In this document: positions 53,391 through 63,000 of the stretch, in pieces
How positions within the stretch are numbered: the first letter of the stretch is position 1
Layout: each line of letters opens with the position of its first letter
Assembly: GCF_002287505.1 (NCBI RefSeq)
Contig: NZ_CP019688.1
Span: 930,001-994,000 of the forward strand
Direction of reading: 5' to 3'
DNA: 64,000 bases
Origin: Corynebacterium glaucum
Lineage (GTDB): Bacteria > Actinomycetota > Actinomycetes > Mycobacteriales > Mycobacteriaceae
Made by a program: the position numbers and the translations under genes
Notes under the pieces: model-generated
Told to the model about the DNA's origin: nothing
Databases searched by the model: none
What the model saw: the letters and a program-made list of their open reading frames with translations, nothing else

Positions 53391-54539
53391 CTACTTCACC
53401 GTCGGGTTGAGGTTCTTGCCCGCCAGCGAGTTTCGTCGCACTTTAAGCTTCTCGACGATCCCCTGCACCGCCTTGGCTGCCGGAGCATCCGGGTCTGAGA
53501 GCACGACAGGGGTGCCGATGTCGCCATTTGCGCGCAGGGCAGGGTCGAGCGGGATCGAGCCGAGCAGTGGCACGTCGGAATCGGTGAGCGCCGTGAGGCG
53601 GTCTGCCACCTGCTGGCCGCCGCCTTCTCCGAAGACGTTGACAACGGAGCCGTCGTCAAGCAACAGCCCTGCCATATTTTCGATGACTCCCGCAATGGGC
53701 TGATCCGTCTGCTGCGAGATGGTGCCGGCGCGCTCGGCGACTTCGGCCGCGGCGGCCTGCGGGGTGGTGACGATGATGAGCTCGGCGGTGGGCACAAGCT
53801 GCGCGACTGTGATGGCGACGTCACCAGTGCCGGGCGGAAGGTCGAGGAAGAGGACGTCGAGGTCGCCCCAGTAGACGTCGGCGAGGAACTGCTGGATGGC
53901 GCGGGTGAGCATGGGCCCGCGCCAGACGATGGGCGCGTTGCCTTCCACGAACTGGCCGATGGAGATGTGGCGGACGTTGTGGCTGATCGGCGGCATGATC
54001 ATGTCGTCGACAACCGTGGGACCCTTGTCCTGCGACCCCATGAGGCCTGGGATGGAGTGGCCGTAGATGTCGGCGTCGATGACGCCCACCGTGAGACCCT
54101 GGGCGGCCATGGCGGTGGCGAGGTTGACTGTCATCGAGGATTTGCCGACACCGCCCTTGCCGGAGGCAACCGCGAAGACGCGAGTGCGCGAATCCGGGTC
54201 GGCGAACGGGATGACCGGCCCGGTCTGTTCGCCGCGGAGCTTCTCTGAGAGGGCGCGGCGCTGCTCGTCGCTCATTGTATGGAGAGTGACGGTGACGGTG
54301 CCGACGCCGTCGAGTTCCTCGAGGACTGCGCGGACGTTGGATTCGATGGTGTCGCGCATCGGGCAGCCAGCGATGGTGAGGTAGATGCCGACATGAACGT
54401 CGGTGAGGCCGGCGGAGTCGGCGGGGGAGAGCTGGATCGACTCGACCATGCCGAGTTCGGTGATGGGTTTGCCGATCTCGGGGTCATCAACCCGCGCAAG
54501 CGCATCGCGGACTTGGGATTCTGAAGGTGCTGTAGCCAT
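53391..54539 (-). CDS. mrp: Fe-S cluster carrier ATPase Mrp/ApbC
   Basis: A 382-residue P-loop ATPase with an N-terminal DUF59/MIP18-like domain (DDPEIGKPITELGMVESI, with CPMRDTIESNV). Deviant Walker A GKGGVGKSSM, then DADIYGHSIPGLMG and DLPPGTGDVAIT follow. It shuttles 4Fe-4S clusters to apoproteins. ATG 54539 is the start; no ribosome binding site is visible. TATACT upstream suggests a short leader. It converges with tatB and diverges from the next gene. Confidence 0.93.
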   Translation of the reverse strand: MATAPSESQVRDALARVDDPEIGKPITELGMVESIQLSPADSAGLTDVHVGIYLTIAGCPMRDTIESNVRAVLEELDGVGTVTVTLHTMSDEQRRALSEKLRGEQTGPVIPFADPDSRTRVFAVASGKGGVGKSSMTVNLATAMAAQGLTVGVIDADIYGHSIPGLMGSQDKGPTVVDDMIMPPISHNVRHISIGQFVEGNAPIVWRGPMLTRAIQQFLADVYWGDLDVLFLDLPPGTGDVAITVAQLVPTAELIIVTTPQAAAAEVAERAGTISQQTDQPIAGVIENMAGLLLDDGSVVNVFGEGGGQQVADRLTALTDSDVPLLGSIPLDPALRANGDIGTPVVLSDPDAPAAKAVQGIVEKLKVRRNSLAGKNLNPTVK

Positions 54540-54597
54540 ATCAAAAGGCAAGTATAGGCCCCGGGGAAATGCAAGGTCATCTGTATACTTCTTCACT

Positions 54598-55170
54598 ATG
54601 ACCAATCCCAATCGTCGTCAGCTCCAAATCCGTGAAGTGCCGTCCGGATGGCCGGTCGGCTCGTTTGACACCTACGCCGAAGCGCAGGAGGCCGTCGACA
54701 GCCTGTCGGATCGTGAGTTTCCCGTTGAGAAGCTCACCATCGTGGGTGTGGACCTTATGCAGGTGGAAAACATCACTGGCCGTCTGACTTGGGGCCGGGT
54801 GCTGGGCGGCGGTGCGCTGTCCGGGCTGTGGATGGGTATGTTCATCGGCTTGATCTTCGCGCTTTTCGCCATGCCGGGTACCGGGTGGTCAGTACTTGTT
54901 TGGTCCCTGCTGATTGGTGCCATGTTCGGCTTAGTTTTCGCCGCGATTGCTTACGCGTTCTCCGGCGGCCGGCGTGACTTTTCCTCGGCGACGGCCATTG
55001 TTGCCGGCCACTACGACGTGCTGTGCGAGGCGGACATGGCGCCGCAGGCGCGCGACTTGATCGCCGCGGGCGCACGGGGTCAGCGGCCGCCGGAGCGGCC
55101 GGCACAGCCGGAGCAGCCGAACAATGCTCCGCACTCCGACAACCCGGGTGGCCCGGGCAACGCGCAGTAG
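54598..55170 (+). CDS. General-stress-type membrane protein
   Basis: A 190-residue protein. Its soluble N-terminus contains GWPVGSFDTYAEAQEAVDSLSDREFPVEKLTIVG, the pattern of the actinobacterial general-stress-protein domain. Two membrane helices (GALSGLWMGMFIGLIFALF and VLVWSLLIGAMFGLVFAAI) and a Pro/Gln-rich tail follow. ATG 54598 follows TATACT by 9 bases and may be leaderless. It is divergent from mrp across 58 bases, as in mycobacteria. Role unknown. Confidence 0.75.
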   Translation: MTNPNRRQLQIREVPSGWPVGSFDTYAEAQEAVDSLSDREFPVEKLTIVGVDLMQVENITGRLTWGRVLGGGALSGLWMGMFIGLIFALFAMPGTGWSVLVWSLLIGAMFGLVFAAIAYAFSGGRRDFSSATAIVAGHYDVLCEADMAPQARDLIAAGARGQRPPERPAQPEQPNNAPHSDNPGGPGNAQ

Positions 55171-55241
55171 CGCGTCATTGGCGCGGTAGAGTCGTAGACC
55201 AGATTCACGATTCCCCGCCGAGAGCAAGGGAGGGCTTAACC

Positions 55242-55994
55242 ATGGGAGTCAACCCGAAACGCTCGATCGCCGGCGCAGCGGCACTTGCCGCGGCGTCGGC
55301 GCTTCTTGTCGGGTGCTCAACTGCAGACAACGCGTTAGCCGCGTTCAGCGACACTCGGCCGGTGTCGATCGGGATTGATCCCGATTCCGCCGAGCAGGTC
55401 GTGCTGGGGGAGATCTACAGTGAGATCTTCAACTCCATGGGTTACGCCGTGGGAGTGATCAGCCTGTCCGATTTCGCGGAGCGCGACGCAGTACAGCTGC
55501 TACGCACTCAGGAGGTCGACCTGGTCATCAGTTGCACCGGGACGTTGCTGGACGCGCAGGATCACGCCGCCGCCCGCGCACTCGCGGCCTCCGGTGAAAC
55601 CGGGGAGGCACTGTCCGTGGCTACGTACGACGCCATGCAAGGCACGTTCCCGGCTGACATCCGCACGGTCGATCCGTCGCCGGCCCAAGGCTGCGGCGCA
55701 GGATTCTCGGCAACTCAGCCGGCGACCCAGCCGGGCACCGCGCCGGCTGCCCAGCCGGGCACTGCGCCGGCGGGAAAGCCACAGCTGCCGCAGAACATCG
55801 TCCCGATCTTCACCGACTCGAAATTTGACCGTCGTACGGTGCAGCGAATCAACTTCATCACCCGCGTGATGGCCACCGAAGATATCGCCGAGGCCGCTGA
55901 GCGGGTCGAAGGCGGTGAACCGGTGCGCGCAGCCGTGTCCGAGTGGCTCATGGAGTACGCAAACATCACGATCGGACTCGCTCCCGAAAACTAG
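55242..55994 (+). CDS. Osmoprotectant-binding-like (OpuAC-type) lipoprotein
   Basis: A 250-residue lipoprotein with lipobox LVGC near residues 22-25. The ligand-binding-like region SIGIDPDSAEQVVLGEIYSEIFNSMGYAVG, then LLRTQEVDLVISCTGTLL, resembles glycine-betaine/choline-binding proteins of the OpuAC family. No transporter gene is alongside, and a TQPGTAPAAQPGTAPA repeat interrupts the second half. It may bind a small ligand for sensing. AAGGGAGGG precedes ATG 55242. Confidence 0.7.
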   Translation: MGVNPKRSIAGAAALAAASALLVGCSTADNALAAFSDTRPVSIGIDPDSAEQVVLGEIYSEIFNSMGYAVGVISLSDFAERDAVQLLRTQEVDLVISCTGTLLDAQDHAAARALAASGETGEALSVATYDAMQGTFPADIRTVDPSPAQGCGAGFSATQPATQPGTAPAAQPGTAPAGKPQLPQNIVPIFTDSKFDRRTVQRINFITRVMATEDIAEAAERVEGGEPVRAAVSEWLMEYANITIGLAPEN

Positions 55995-56021
55995 CTGCAC
56001 CGCCTGTTTCGTAGCCTGTCC

Positions 56022-56066
56022 GCACAACAGCGCGATTGCGCGACTGCACAACAGCGCGATTGCGCG
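56022..56066 (+). repeat. Tandem 21-bp direct repeat
   Basis: GCACAACAGCGCGATTGCGCG occurs at 56022-56042 and 56046-56066, separated by ACT. Each unit contains the near-palindrome GCGCGATTGCGCG. It sits between the lipoprotein stop and the shared terminator. Confidence 0.8.
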
Positions 56067-56076
56067 CAATCACGAA

Positions 56077-56111
56077 ACCGGCCCGCGGGGATCATCTCCC
56101 TGCGGGCCGGT
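56077..56111. terminator. Bidirectional rho-independent terminator
   Basis: A perfect 10-bp stem ACCGGCCCGC / GCGGGCCGGT with a 15-base loop. TCTTT follows on the plus strand, and TTTCG follows on the minus strand. It ends the lipoprotein transcript and the converging odhA transcript. Confidence 0.85.
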
Positions 56112-56154
56112 TCTTTGCCTAGACGGCTACGCGCCTAGAGCTGGGCGGGAACGT

Positions 56155-59100
56155 TTACTTGGCAAACGCCTCGTCGACAAGCGCCTGCTCCTCTTGCTGG
56201 TGCACCTTGGCCACACCGGTAGCGGTGGTGGACTGGGCGCGGCGGGACACGCGCACCATCTCCGGCATGTCCTCGATGAGGTCGCGCAGGTGTTCGTTGT
56301 AGAACGGCCACGGACCCTGGTTCGCCGGCTCGTCCTGCACGAAACGGATCTGCTTCGCGTTCGGGTAGTTCGCGAACGCGTCGCGCAGGCGGTTGAACGG
56401 GATCGGGTGGAGCATCTCGATGCGGATGATCGCCACGTCGTCGCGGCCGTCCTTCTCCTTGCGCTTTGCAAGCTCGTAGTAGATCTTGCCCGAGCACAGC
56501 AGGATGGTCTCCACGTTGTCAAAGTCCGCGCCGTTGACCTTCTTGTTGCCGCGGGAGACAAAGTTCGGGTCATCAATAACGGACTCGAAGCGGTCTGTCT
56601 CGATGAAGTCGGCCGGCTGGGAAACCGCGGCCTTGTTGCGCAGCATCGACTTCGGAGTGAAGACGATCAGCGGGCGACGCATCTCACCGAGCGCCTGGCG
56701 GCGCAGAAGGTGGAAGTGGTTCGCCGGGGTCGACGGCTGGGCAATGGTCATCGAGCCCTCAGCCACAAGCTGGAGGTAGCGCTCAATGCGTGCCGACGAG
56801 TGGTCGGGTCCCTGTCCCTCGTAACCGTGCGGCAGCAGCATGGTCAGGCTCGAAAGCTCGCCCCACTTGGTCTCGCCGGAGGAGATGTACTCGTCGATAA
56901 TGGTCTGCGCACCGTTGGCGAAGTCGCCGAACTGCGCCTCCCAGGCCACTACGGCATCGCGGTTGGCAATGGTGTAGCCGTACTCGAAGCCCAGGCCTGC
57001 GAACTCGGTCAGGGCGGAGTTGTAGACCTCGAAGCGGCCGCCGTTTTCGGCCTCAACTGCGTTGTGATCCAGCGGATTGAACGCCTCGCCGTTGTCCGGG
57101 TTGTAGAGCACCGCGTGGCGCTGGGTGAAGGTACCGCGCTGGGAGTCCTCGCCGATGAGGCGGACGTACTTGCCCTCCTCGGCCAGGGAGCCGTAGGCGA
57201 GCAGCTCGCCCCAGCCCCAGTCGATGCCGCCGTTCTCCAGCGAACCGCCGCGGTTCTTCAGCACGTTCTTGAGGCGCTTGTTCGGAGTGAAGTCCTCCGG
57301 CAGGTTGGCGTAGGTCTCCGCCAGGCGCTTGAACTGCTCCTCGCTGATGGAGGTATCCAGGCCGCGAGTGAGCTCCTGCGCCTCGGTGATGCCGGTCTGC
57401 TCGCTCGGCTTACCCTCGGTGGACTTCACATCGGAGAAGACCGAGTCCAGCTGGTCCAGGAAATCCTGTGCTGCGATCTCTGCTTCTTCCTCGGTGATGT
57501 CGCCGCGGCCGATGAGGTCGTTGGTGTAACGGGTACGCACGGACGGGTGCGACTCAATGCGGTCGTACATGATCGGCTGGGTCACCGTCGGGTCGTCAGC
57601 CTCGTTGTGGCCGCGCAGGCGGTAGCAGATCAGGTCGATGAAGACGTCCTTGCCAAACTCGCGGCGGTACTCGGTGGCCAGCTGGGCAACCCATGCAGCG
57701 GCTTCCGGGTCGTCGCCGTTGACGTGGAAGACCGGGCAGTCGAAACCCTTTGCCAGATCGGTGGCGTAGAAGGAGGAACGGCCGGAGTCCGGGGTGGTGG
57801 TGAAACCGATCTGGTTGTTCACCACGACGTGGACGGTGCCGCCGACAGCGTAGCCCGGCAAGCGCGACAGGTTCAGGGTCTCCTGAACCACGCCCAGGCC
57901 GGTGAACGACGCGTCACCGTGCAGCATGATCGGCACAACCGGGTAGTCCTCGCGGCCTTGCTCGTGCTTGAGCAGGTCGGTCTTTGCGCGCGCCATGCCC
58001 ACCAGGACCGGGTCGACGGCCTCGAGGTGGGACGGGTTGGCGGCCAGGGAGACCTTGATCTCGCCGTCGCCGAACATCTGAATGTGCTGGCCCTCGAAAC
58101 CGAGGTGGTACTTCACGTCGCCGGAGCCACCCTGCTGAGCGGCCTTGAAGTTGCCCTCAAACTCGTTGAAGATGGTGGCAACCGGCTTGCCCACGATGTT
58201 GAACAGCACGTTCAGGCGCCCGCGGTGCGGCATGCCGATGACAACCTCGTCGAGGCCTTGGCCTGCGGCGGTGTCAATCACGGCATCCATGAGCGGGATC
58301 AAGGTCTCAGCGCCCTCAAGCGAGAAGCGCTTCTGGCCCAGGTACTTCGTCTGCAGGAAGTTCTCGAAGGCTTCAGCAGCGTTGAGCTTCTGCAGGATGT
58401 ACTTCTGCTCGGCGTGGGTCGGCTTCGGCATGCCGGCCTCGATGCGGTCGAGCAGCCACTCGCGCTCGTCGCGGTCCATGATGTGGGTGAACTCCGCACC
58501 CACCTTCAAGGTGTACGCAGCGCGCAGGCGGGTGAGCACCTCGCGTAGCGTCATCTGCTCCTTGCCGCCGAAACCACCGACGTGGAAGGTGCGGTCGAGA
58601 TCCCAGATGGTCAAACCGTGGGTCTCAATGAGCAGGTCACGCGAGTCCGGCTTCGGCAAACCTGGCTGGTGCCACTTCAGCGGGTTGGTGTCCGCAATCA
58701 GGTGGCCGCGGGAGCGGTAAGCCTGGATAAGCTGCATCACGCGGGTGTCTTTGTTCACACCCGTGTTCGGCAGGTCCTGCGCCCAGCGAAGCGGAGCGTA
58801 GGGGATCTCCATTGCTTCGAAGATCTCGTCCCAGAACTTGTCGTCGATAAGCAACTGGGAGATGTCGCGCAGGAACTCACCGGACTCCGCACCCTGGATG
58901 ACGCGGTGGTCGTAGGTGGAGGTGAGGGTGACCAGCTTGCCCACGCCGAGCTCGGCGAGGCGGTCCTCGGAAGCGCCGGCGAACTCCGCCGGGTAGTCCA
59001 TCGCGCCGACACCGACGATGGTGCCCTGGCCCTTGGTCAGGCGCGGAATGGAGTGTCGGGTGCCGATGCCGCCCGGGTTGGTCAGCTGGATGGTCACGCC

Positions 59101-59922
59101 GGAGAAGTCATCCATGGTGAGCTTGCCGTCGCGCGCGCGGTCCACGATGTCCTCGTAGGCGCGGACGAACTGCTCGAAGTTGAGGGTCTCGCACTCCTTG
59201 ATGGCCGCAACGACCAGGGAGCGGGAGCCGTCCTTCTGCGGCAGGTCGATCGCCAGGCCGAGGTTGATGTGCTCCGGCTGGACGGCGAAGGACTTCTTCT
59301 CTTCCTCGCGGTAGTTTTCGTTCATGTCCGGGTGCAGCTTGGTGGCCTGGACAATCGCGTAACCGATGATGTGGGTAAACGAGATTTTTCCGCCGCGGGT
59401 GCGCTTGAGGTGGTCGTTGACCAGCGCGCGGTTTTCAAACATGAGCTTGACCGGCATGTCGCGCACGGTGGTCGCGGTCGGCACCTCGAGCGACTCGTTC
59501 ATGTTCTTCGCAATCGCCTTTAACGCGCCCTTGAGCAGGGTCTCGCCCGGCTCGTAGGAGACGCTGGAGATGTTGTCCAGCGGCGACTTCTTCGGCTTCG
59601 GCAGCACCGAAGTCTTCTGCTTCGCGGCGGCCTTGGCGGCGGAGTCGACCTTGGTCTCGCGACCGTCCTGGCTCGGTGCGGCGGTGGTGCGAGCAACCTT
59701 TTCGTCGGTCTTCGCAGCGGCGGTCTTGCCGGTACCGGTGTCGGAAGCAGCTACCTGCTCAGCCTTGGGGCTAGCGGGACCACCCTTCGCCGTACTCGGT
59801 GCGCCCTGCTGCTCAAAAAGTTCGCGCCACTCCTGGTCCACGGAGCTCGGATCCTTCTGGAATTGCTGGAACATCTCGTCGACCAGCCAGCTGTTTTGGC
59901 CGAATGTGTTATCGCTGCTCAC
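56155..59922 (-). CDS. odhA: 2-oxoglutarate dehydrogenase OdhA (fused E2-E1, Kgd)
   Basis: A 1255-residue actinobacterial enzyme. The N-terminus (SSDNTFGQNSWLVDEMFQQF) is followed by a Pro/Ala/Lys linker. An E2-type succinyltransferase catalytic core lies at ~105-345 (TSTYDHRVIQGAESGEFLRD). The thiamine-diphosphate E1 domains occupy ~360-1250 (GMPHRGRLNVLFN, HGDASFTGLG...NNQIGFTT, LLPHGYEGQGPDHSSARIERYL). No lipoyl domain is present, as expected for OdhA, which borrows lipoyl-AceF. GTG 59922 fits the known start. It feeds succinyl-CoA to the TCA cycle. It has its own downstream terminator. Confidence 0.96.
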   Translation of the reverse strand: MSSDNTFGQNSWLVDEMFQQFQKDPSSVDQEWRELFEQQGAPSTAKGGPASPKAEQVAASDTGTGKTAAAKTDEKVARTTAAPSQDGRETKVDSAAKAAAKQKTSVLPKPKKSPLDNISSVSYEPGETLLKGALKAIAKNMNESLEVPTATTVRDMPVKLMFENRALVNDHLKRTRGGKISFTHIIGYAIVQATKLHPDMNENYREEEKKSFAVQPEHINLGLAIDLPQKDGSRSLVVAAIKECETLNFEQFVRAYEDIVDRARDGKLTMDDFSGVTIQLTNPGGIGTRHSIPRLTKGQGTIVGVGAMDYPAEFAGASEDRLAELGVGKLVTLTSTYDHRVIQGAESGEFLRDISQLLIDDKFWDEIFEAMEIPYAPLRWAQDLPNTGVNKDTRVMQLIQAYRSRGHLIADTNPLKWHQPGLPKPDSRDLLIETHGLTIWDLDRTFHVGGFGGKEQMTLREVLTRLRAAYTLKVGAEFTHIMDRDEREWLLDRIEAGMPKPTHAEQKYILQKLNAAEAFENFLQTKYLGQKRFSLEGAETLIPLMDAVIDTAAGQGLDEVVIGMPHRGRLNVLFNIVGKPVATIFNEFEGNFKAAQQGGSGDVKYHLGFEGQHIQMFGDGEIKVSLAANPSHLEAVDPVLVGMARAKTDLLKHEQGREDYPVVPIMLHGDASFTGLGVVQETLNLSRLPGYAVGGTVHVVVNNQIGFTTTPDSGRSSFYATDLAKGFDCPVFHVNGDDPEAAAWVAQLATEYRREFGKDVFIDLICYRLRGHNEADDPTVTQPIMYDRIESHPSVRTRYTNDLIGRGDITEEEAEIAAQDFLDQLDSVFSDVKSTEGKPSEQTGITEAQELTRGLDTSISEEQFKRLAETYANLPEDFTPNKRLKNVLKNRGGSLENGGIDWGWGELLAYGSLAEEGKYVRLIGEDSQRGTFTQRHAVLYNPDNGEAFNPLDHNAVEAENGGRFEVYNSALTEFAGLGFEYGYTIANRDAVVAWEAQFGDFANGAQTIIDEYISSGETKWGELSSLTMLLPHGYEGQGPDHSSARIERYLQLVAEGSMTIAQPSTPANHFHLLRRQALGEMRRPLIVFTPKSMLRNKAAVSQPADFIETDRFESVIDDPNFVSRGNKKVNGADFDNVETILLCSGKIYYELAKRKEKDGRDDVAIIRIEMLHPIPFNRLRDAFANYPNAKQIRFVQDEPANQGPWPFYNEHLRDLIEDMPEMVRVSRRAQSTTATGVAKVHQQEEQALVDEAFAK

Positions 59923-60050
59923 GGCAGGTGATCGCCTTCCTTGATCTATGAACGTTCGTCGTTTCAATGGTAATGAAACAACCACGACAACGGGACGATA
60001 GGTAGCAATAACTCACGATGAGGGGTTGTGGCTACCCCCGATGATGGTGG

Positions 60051-63000
60051 TTAGCGGTGTGCAGCCCACATTGCGGCGTACCTTCCGCCCGCATTCTTCA
60101 GCTGCTCGTGGGTGCCGTCTTCCACGATACGACCGCTGTCAATGACCACGATGCGGTCCGCTCGCGCAGCCGTCGCTAAGCGGTGCGCGACAATGACTGA
60201 AGTGCGCCCGGCGGTGGCGGAATCGGCGGCGTTGAGCACCGCGGCCTCGGTCGCCGGGTCGAGGGTAGCCGTCGCCTCATCCAGCAACACCACATCCGGC
60301 TCCAGCATCTCCGCGCGCGCCAACGCGATGATCTGCCGCTGCCCGGAGCTCAAGCCCCGGCCCCGCCCGCCGACGCGCGCGTTGAACCCGCCGGGAATCG
60401 CGGCGATCACATCCAAGGCCCCTATGCGCGCCACCGAGGCCTCAATCTCGGCCTCGCTCGCCCCCGGCACCCCGTACGCAATGTTCTCAGCCACCGTGCC
60501 CTCGAACAGGTAGGACTCTTGCGGCACCTGCGCCAGCGCCCGGCGCCACTCGGTCAAAGGAAACTCAGCCACACTCGTCCCCGAGGCAGTCACCTCACCA
60601 TCGGTCGGGTCGTAGAACCTCGCAAGTAGCTTGACGACGCTCGATTTACCCGCCCCGGTGGGACCCACCAGCGCAACCGTCTCGCCGGGCGCGAGGGGTA
60701 AGCGCATGTCCTCAATCACGTTCTCGGTGCGGGTGCCGTCTGTGCGGTAGGCGAAGCTGACGTCCTCAAGCGAAAGAGCTCCCTTGGCTGCCTGCCGTGC
60801 CTGCGGCTTCGTGCCTGTATCCGGGACTGTGGTGCGCTCTGCGAGCAGTTCCGTGATGCGCTCGAAGCTGACCTGGGCTTGCTGCCACGAGTCGAAGATC
60901 TGGCCGAGCTGCTGGATTGGGCCGTAGAGCTGGCCGAGGTACATGGTGAACGCGACGAGCACGCCGACCGAGAGGTCGCCGTTGGCGACGCGGCCCGCGC
61001 CGACGCCGATGACGGCGGCCGTCATGATCTGGCTGATCGCTTGCATGCCGGGGAAGTAGAGTCCCATCAGCGTCACGGTGCGCATGCGTAAGCGGCGGTA
61101 GGTGTCGGACATCTCGTCGAAGCGGGCCTCTGCCGGGGCTTCGGCGCGGTGCATCTGGGTGACGCGGATGCCGCCGATGAGTTCGGCGAACTCGCCGTTG
61201 ACGATGGAGATCTGCTGGCGTGCTTCAGTGTAGAAGCGTTTGGAGAAGCGCCGGAAGATCGCGGTTGCGGCGATGATGACCGGCACCGCGATGAGCGCAA
61301 CGAGGGTGAGCTGCGTGTCGGTGGCGACGAGCATCACGGTGACGCCGACGAGGCTGCCCGCGGCGACGATGGCTTGGGCGAGGCCGGTTTGGAGAAACGA
61401 CGACAGCGTGTCGATGTCCGTGGTCATGCGCGTGATGATCTTGCCGCTGAGGCGCGATTCGAAGTAGCTCAGGCCCAGTTGCTGCAGGTGGGCGTAGCTG
61501 CGCAGGCGTAAGCCGTAGAGGAGGCGCTCGCCGGCGCGGGCGGACAGGACAGTCATCGTCGCTTCGGCCGCCCAGGCGATGAGCACCACTGCGAGCGCGA
61601 TCGCGCCCACGGTGATAAGGGCGTCGGAGTTGCGCGGCTCGATGCCGCCGTCGATGGCGGCGCGAATCAGGGTGGGGAATGCGAGGTCGGCGACGACGCC
61701 GACGATGAGCAGCGCGACCGTGGCGGCGATGAGGCCGCGCACCGCCTTGAAGAGGCTGGACACCTGGAACTCGCTCGACGGGGTGCGCAGGCGTGTGAGT
61801 GTGGCTTCGGCGAGGTCGGGGCGCTCGGTGGCGTTGGGCAGGGCATCGACGCGGGCGAGGAGTTCCGGGGTGGCGCTGATCGGGGCGTTGTGGCCGCCGC
61901 CGCCGCCGCCACCGCCGCCACCGCCGCCACCGCCGCCACCGCCGCCACCGCCGCCACCGCCGCCGTGGCCCTGGGGTGCGAGGACGTGGTGGGTCTCAGA
62001 GGTTTCGATGGCGGGCCAGAGAGCCTCATGGGTGGGGGCCGGTTGCACACCTGAGCTGGTTCTGATGTGCGAGGTCGCGTCCGGGTCCATGAGGTCGGTG
62101 TACGCGGGCGTTTCGACGATGGTGTCGCGAGGCCCGTCCGCCATGACGCGGCCGGCGTCCATGACCACGACCCGGTCGGCGAGGTCGACCGTGGACTGGC
62201 GGTGCGCCACCGCGATCACGGTGACGCCGTCGAGATGGGAGCGGAGGTTTGCGAGGATGACGGCTTCGGTTTCAGCGTCGATGGCTGAGGTCGCGTCGTC
62301 GAGCACGAGTACCGGGGGTTGCGAGATGAGTGCGCGGGCAAGGGCGAGGCGTTGGCGCTGGCCGCCGGAAAGTGTCAGTCCTCGTTCGCCGACCTCGGTC
62401 GCGTAGCCGTCGGGCAGGCGGTCGATGAACTCGTCCGCGCAGGCGAGGCGCGCTGCTTCGCGCACGGCGGCATCGAGCGCGTCTCCGGTGAGCTCGGGGT
62501 CGGCGCCGAGCGCGATGTTGTCGAAGACGGAGGCGGAGAAGAGGAACGCCTCGTCGAAGACACACGTGATCTTGCTACGGATGCCGGTTGGTGTCAGTTC
62601 GGGGTAGGGGATGCGGTTGGACGAGGCGTCGATAAGCGAAATGCTCCCGCGATCCGGGCTGTAGAACCCTCCGGCGAGCTGGACTGCCATGGTTTTGCCT
62701 GCGCCGGGCGGGCCGACGATGGCGACGGATTCGCCGGGGACGATGCCGAGGCTGAAGTTGTTGAGGACCTGATGGCCGTCGGTGGTGAAGTCGACCGAGT
62801 CGAAGGCGATGCCGGCAGGGCCGGTGGGCGCTTCGGCGGTGGCGGGGGAGTGCTCGGGGGCGAGGTGCAGGACATCGTCGAGGCGATCGATGGAGCTCAT
62901 GCCCATGTGAATGCGCACGTACTGGTTGGTGAGCATTGCGAGCTGAGACGTCATCGACGTGAGGTACGCGGTGAACGCGACGAACGCGCCGATGCTGATG

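Noticed and set aside
55915..58548. An 877-codon frame antisense to odhA
   Set aside because: Composition (HVLD/RL repeats) is the usual shadow of a high-GC gene; OdhA motifs are complete on the minus strand.
61893..61964. CRISPR-like regular repeat
   Set aside because: It is a coding triplet tract without spacers; no cas genes are present.
14228..62637. Dispersed motif as a KOPS or Chi-type polar sequence
   Set aside because: Exact copies are split 7 to 8 between strands within one 64-kb segment, so there is no polarity to guide FtsK or RecBCD/AdnAB-type enzymes.
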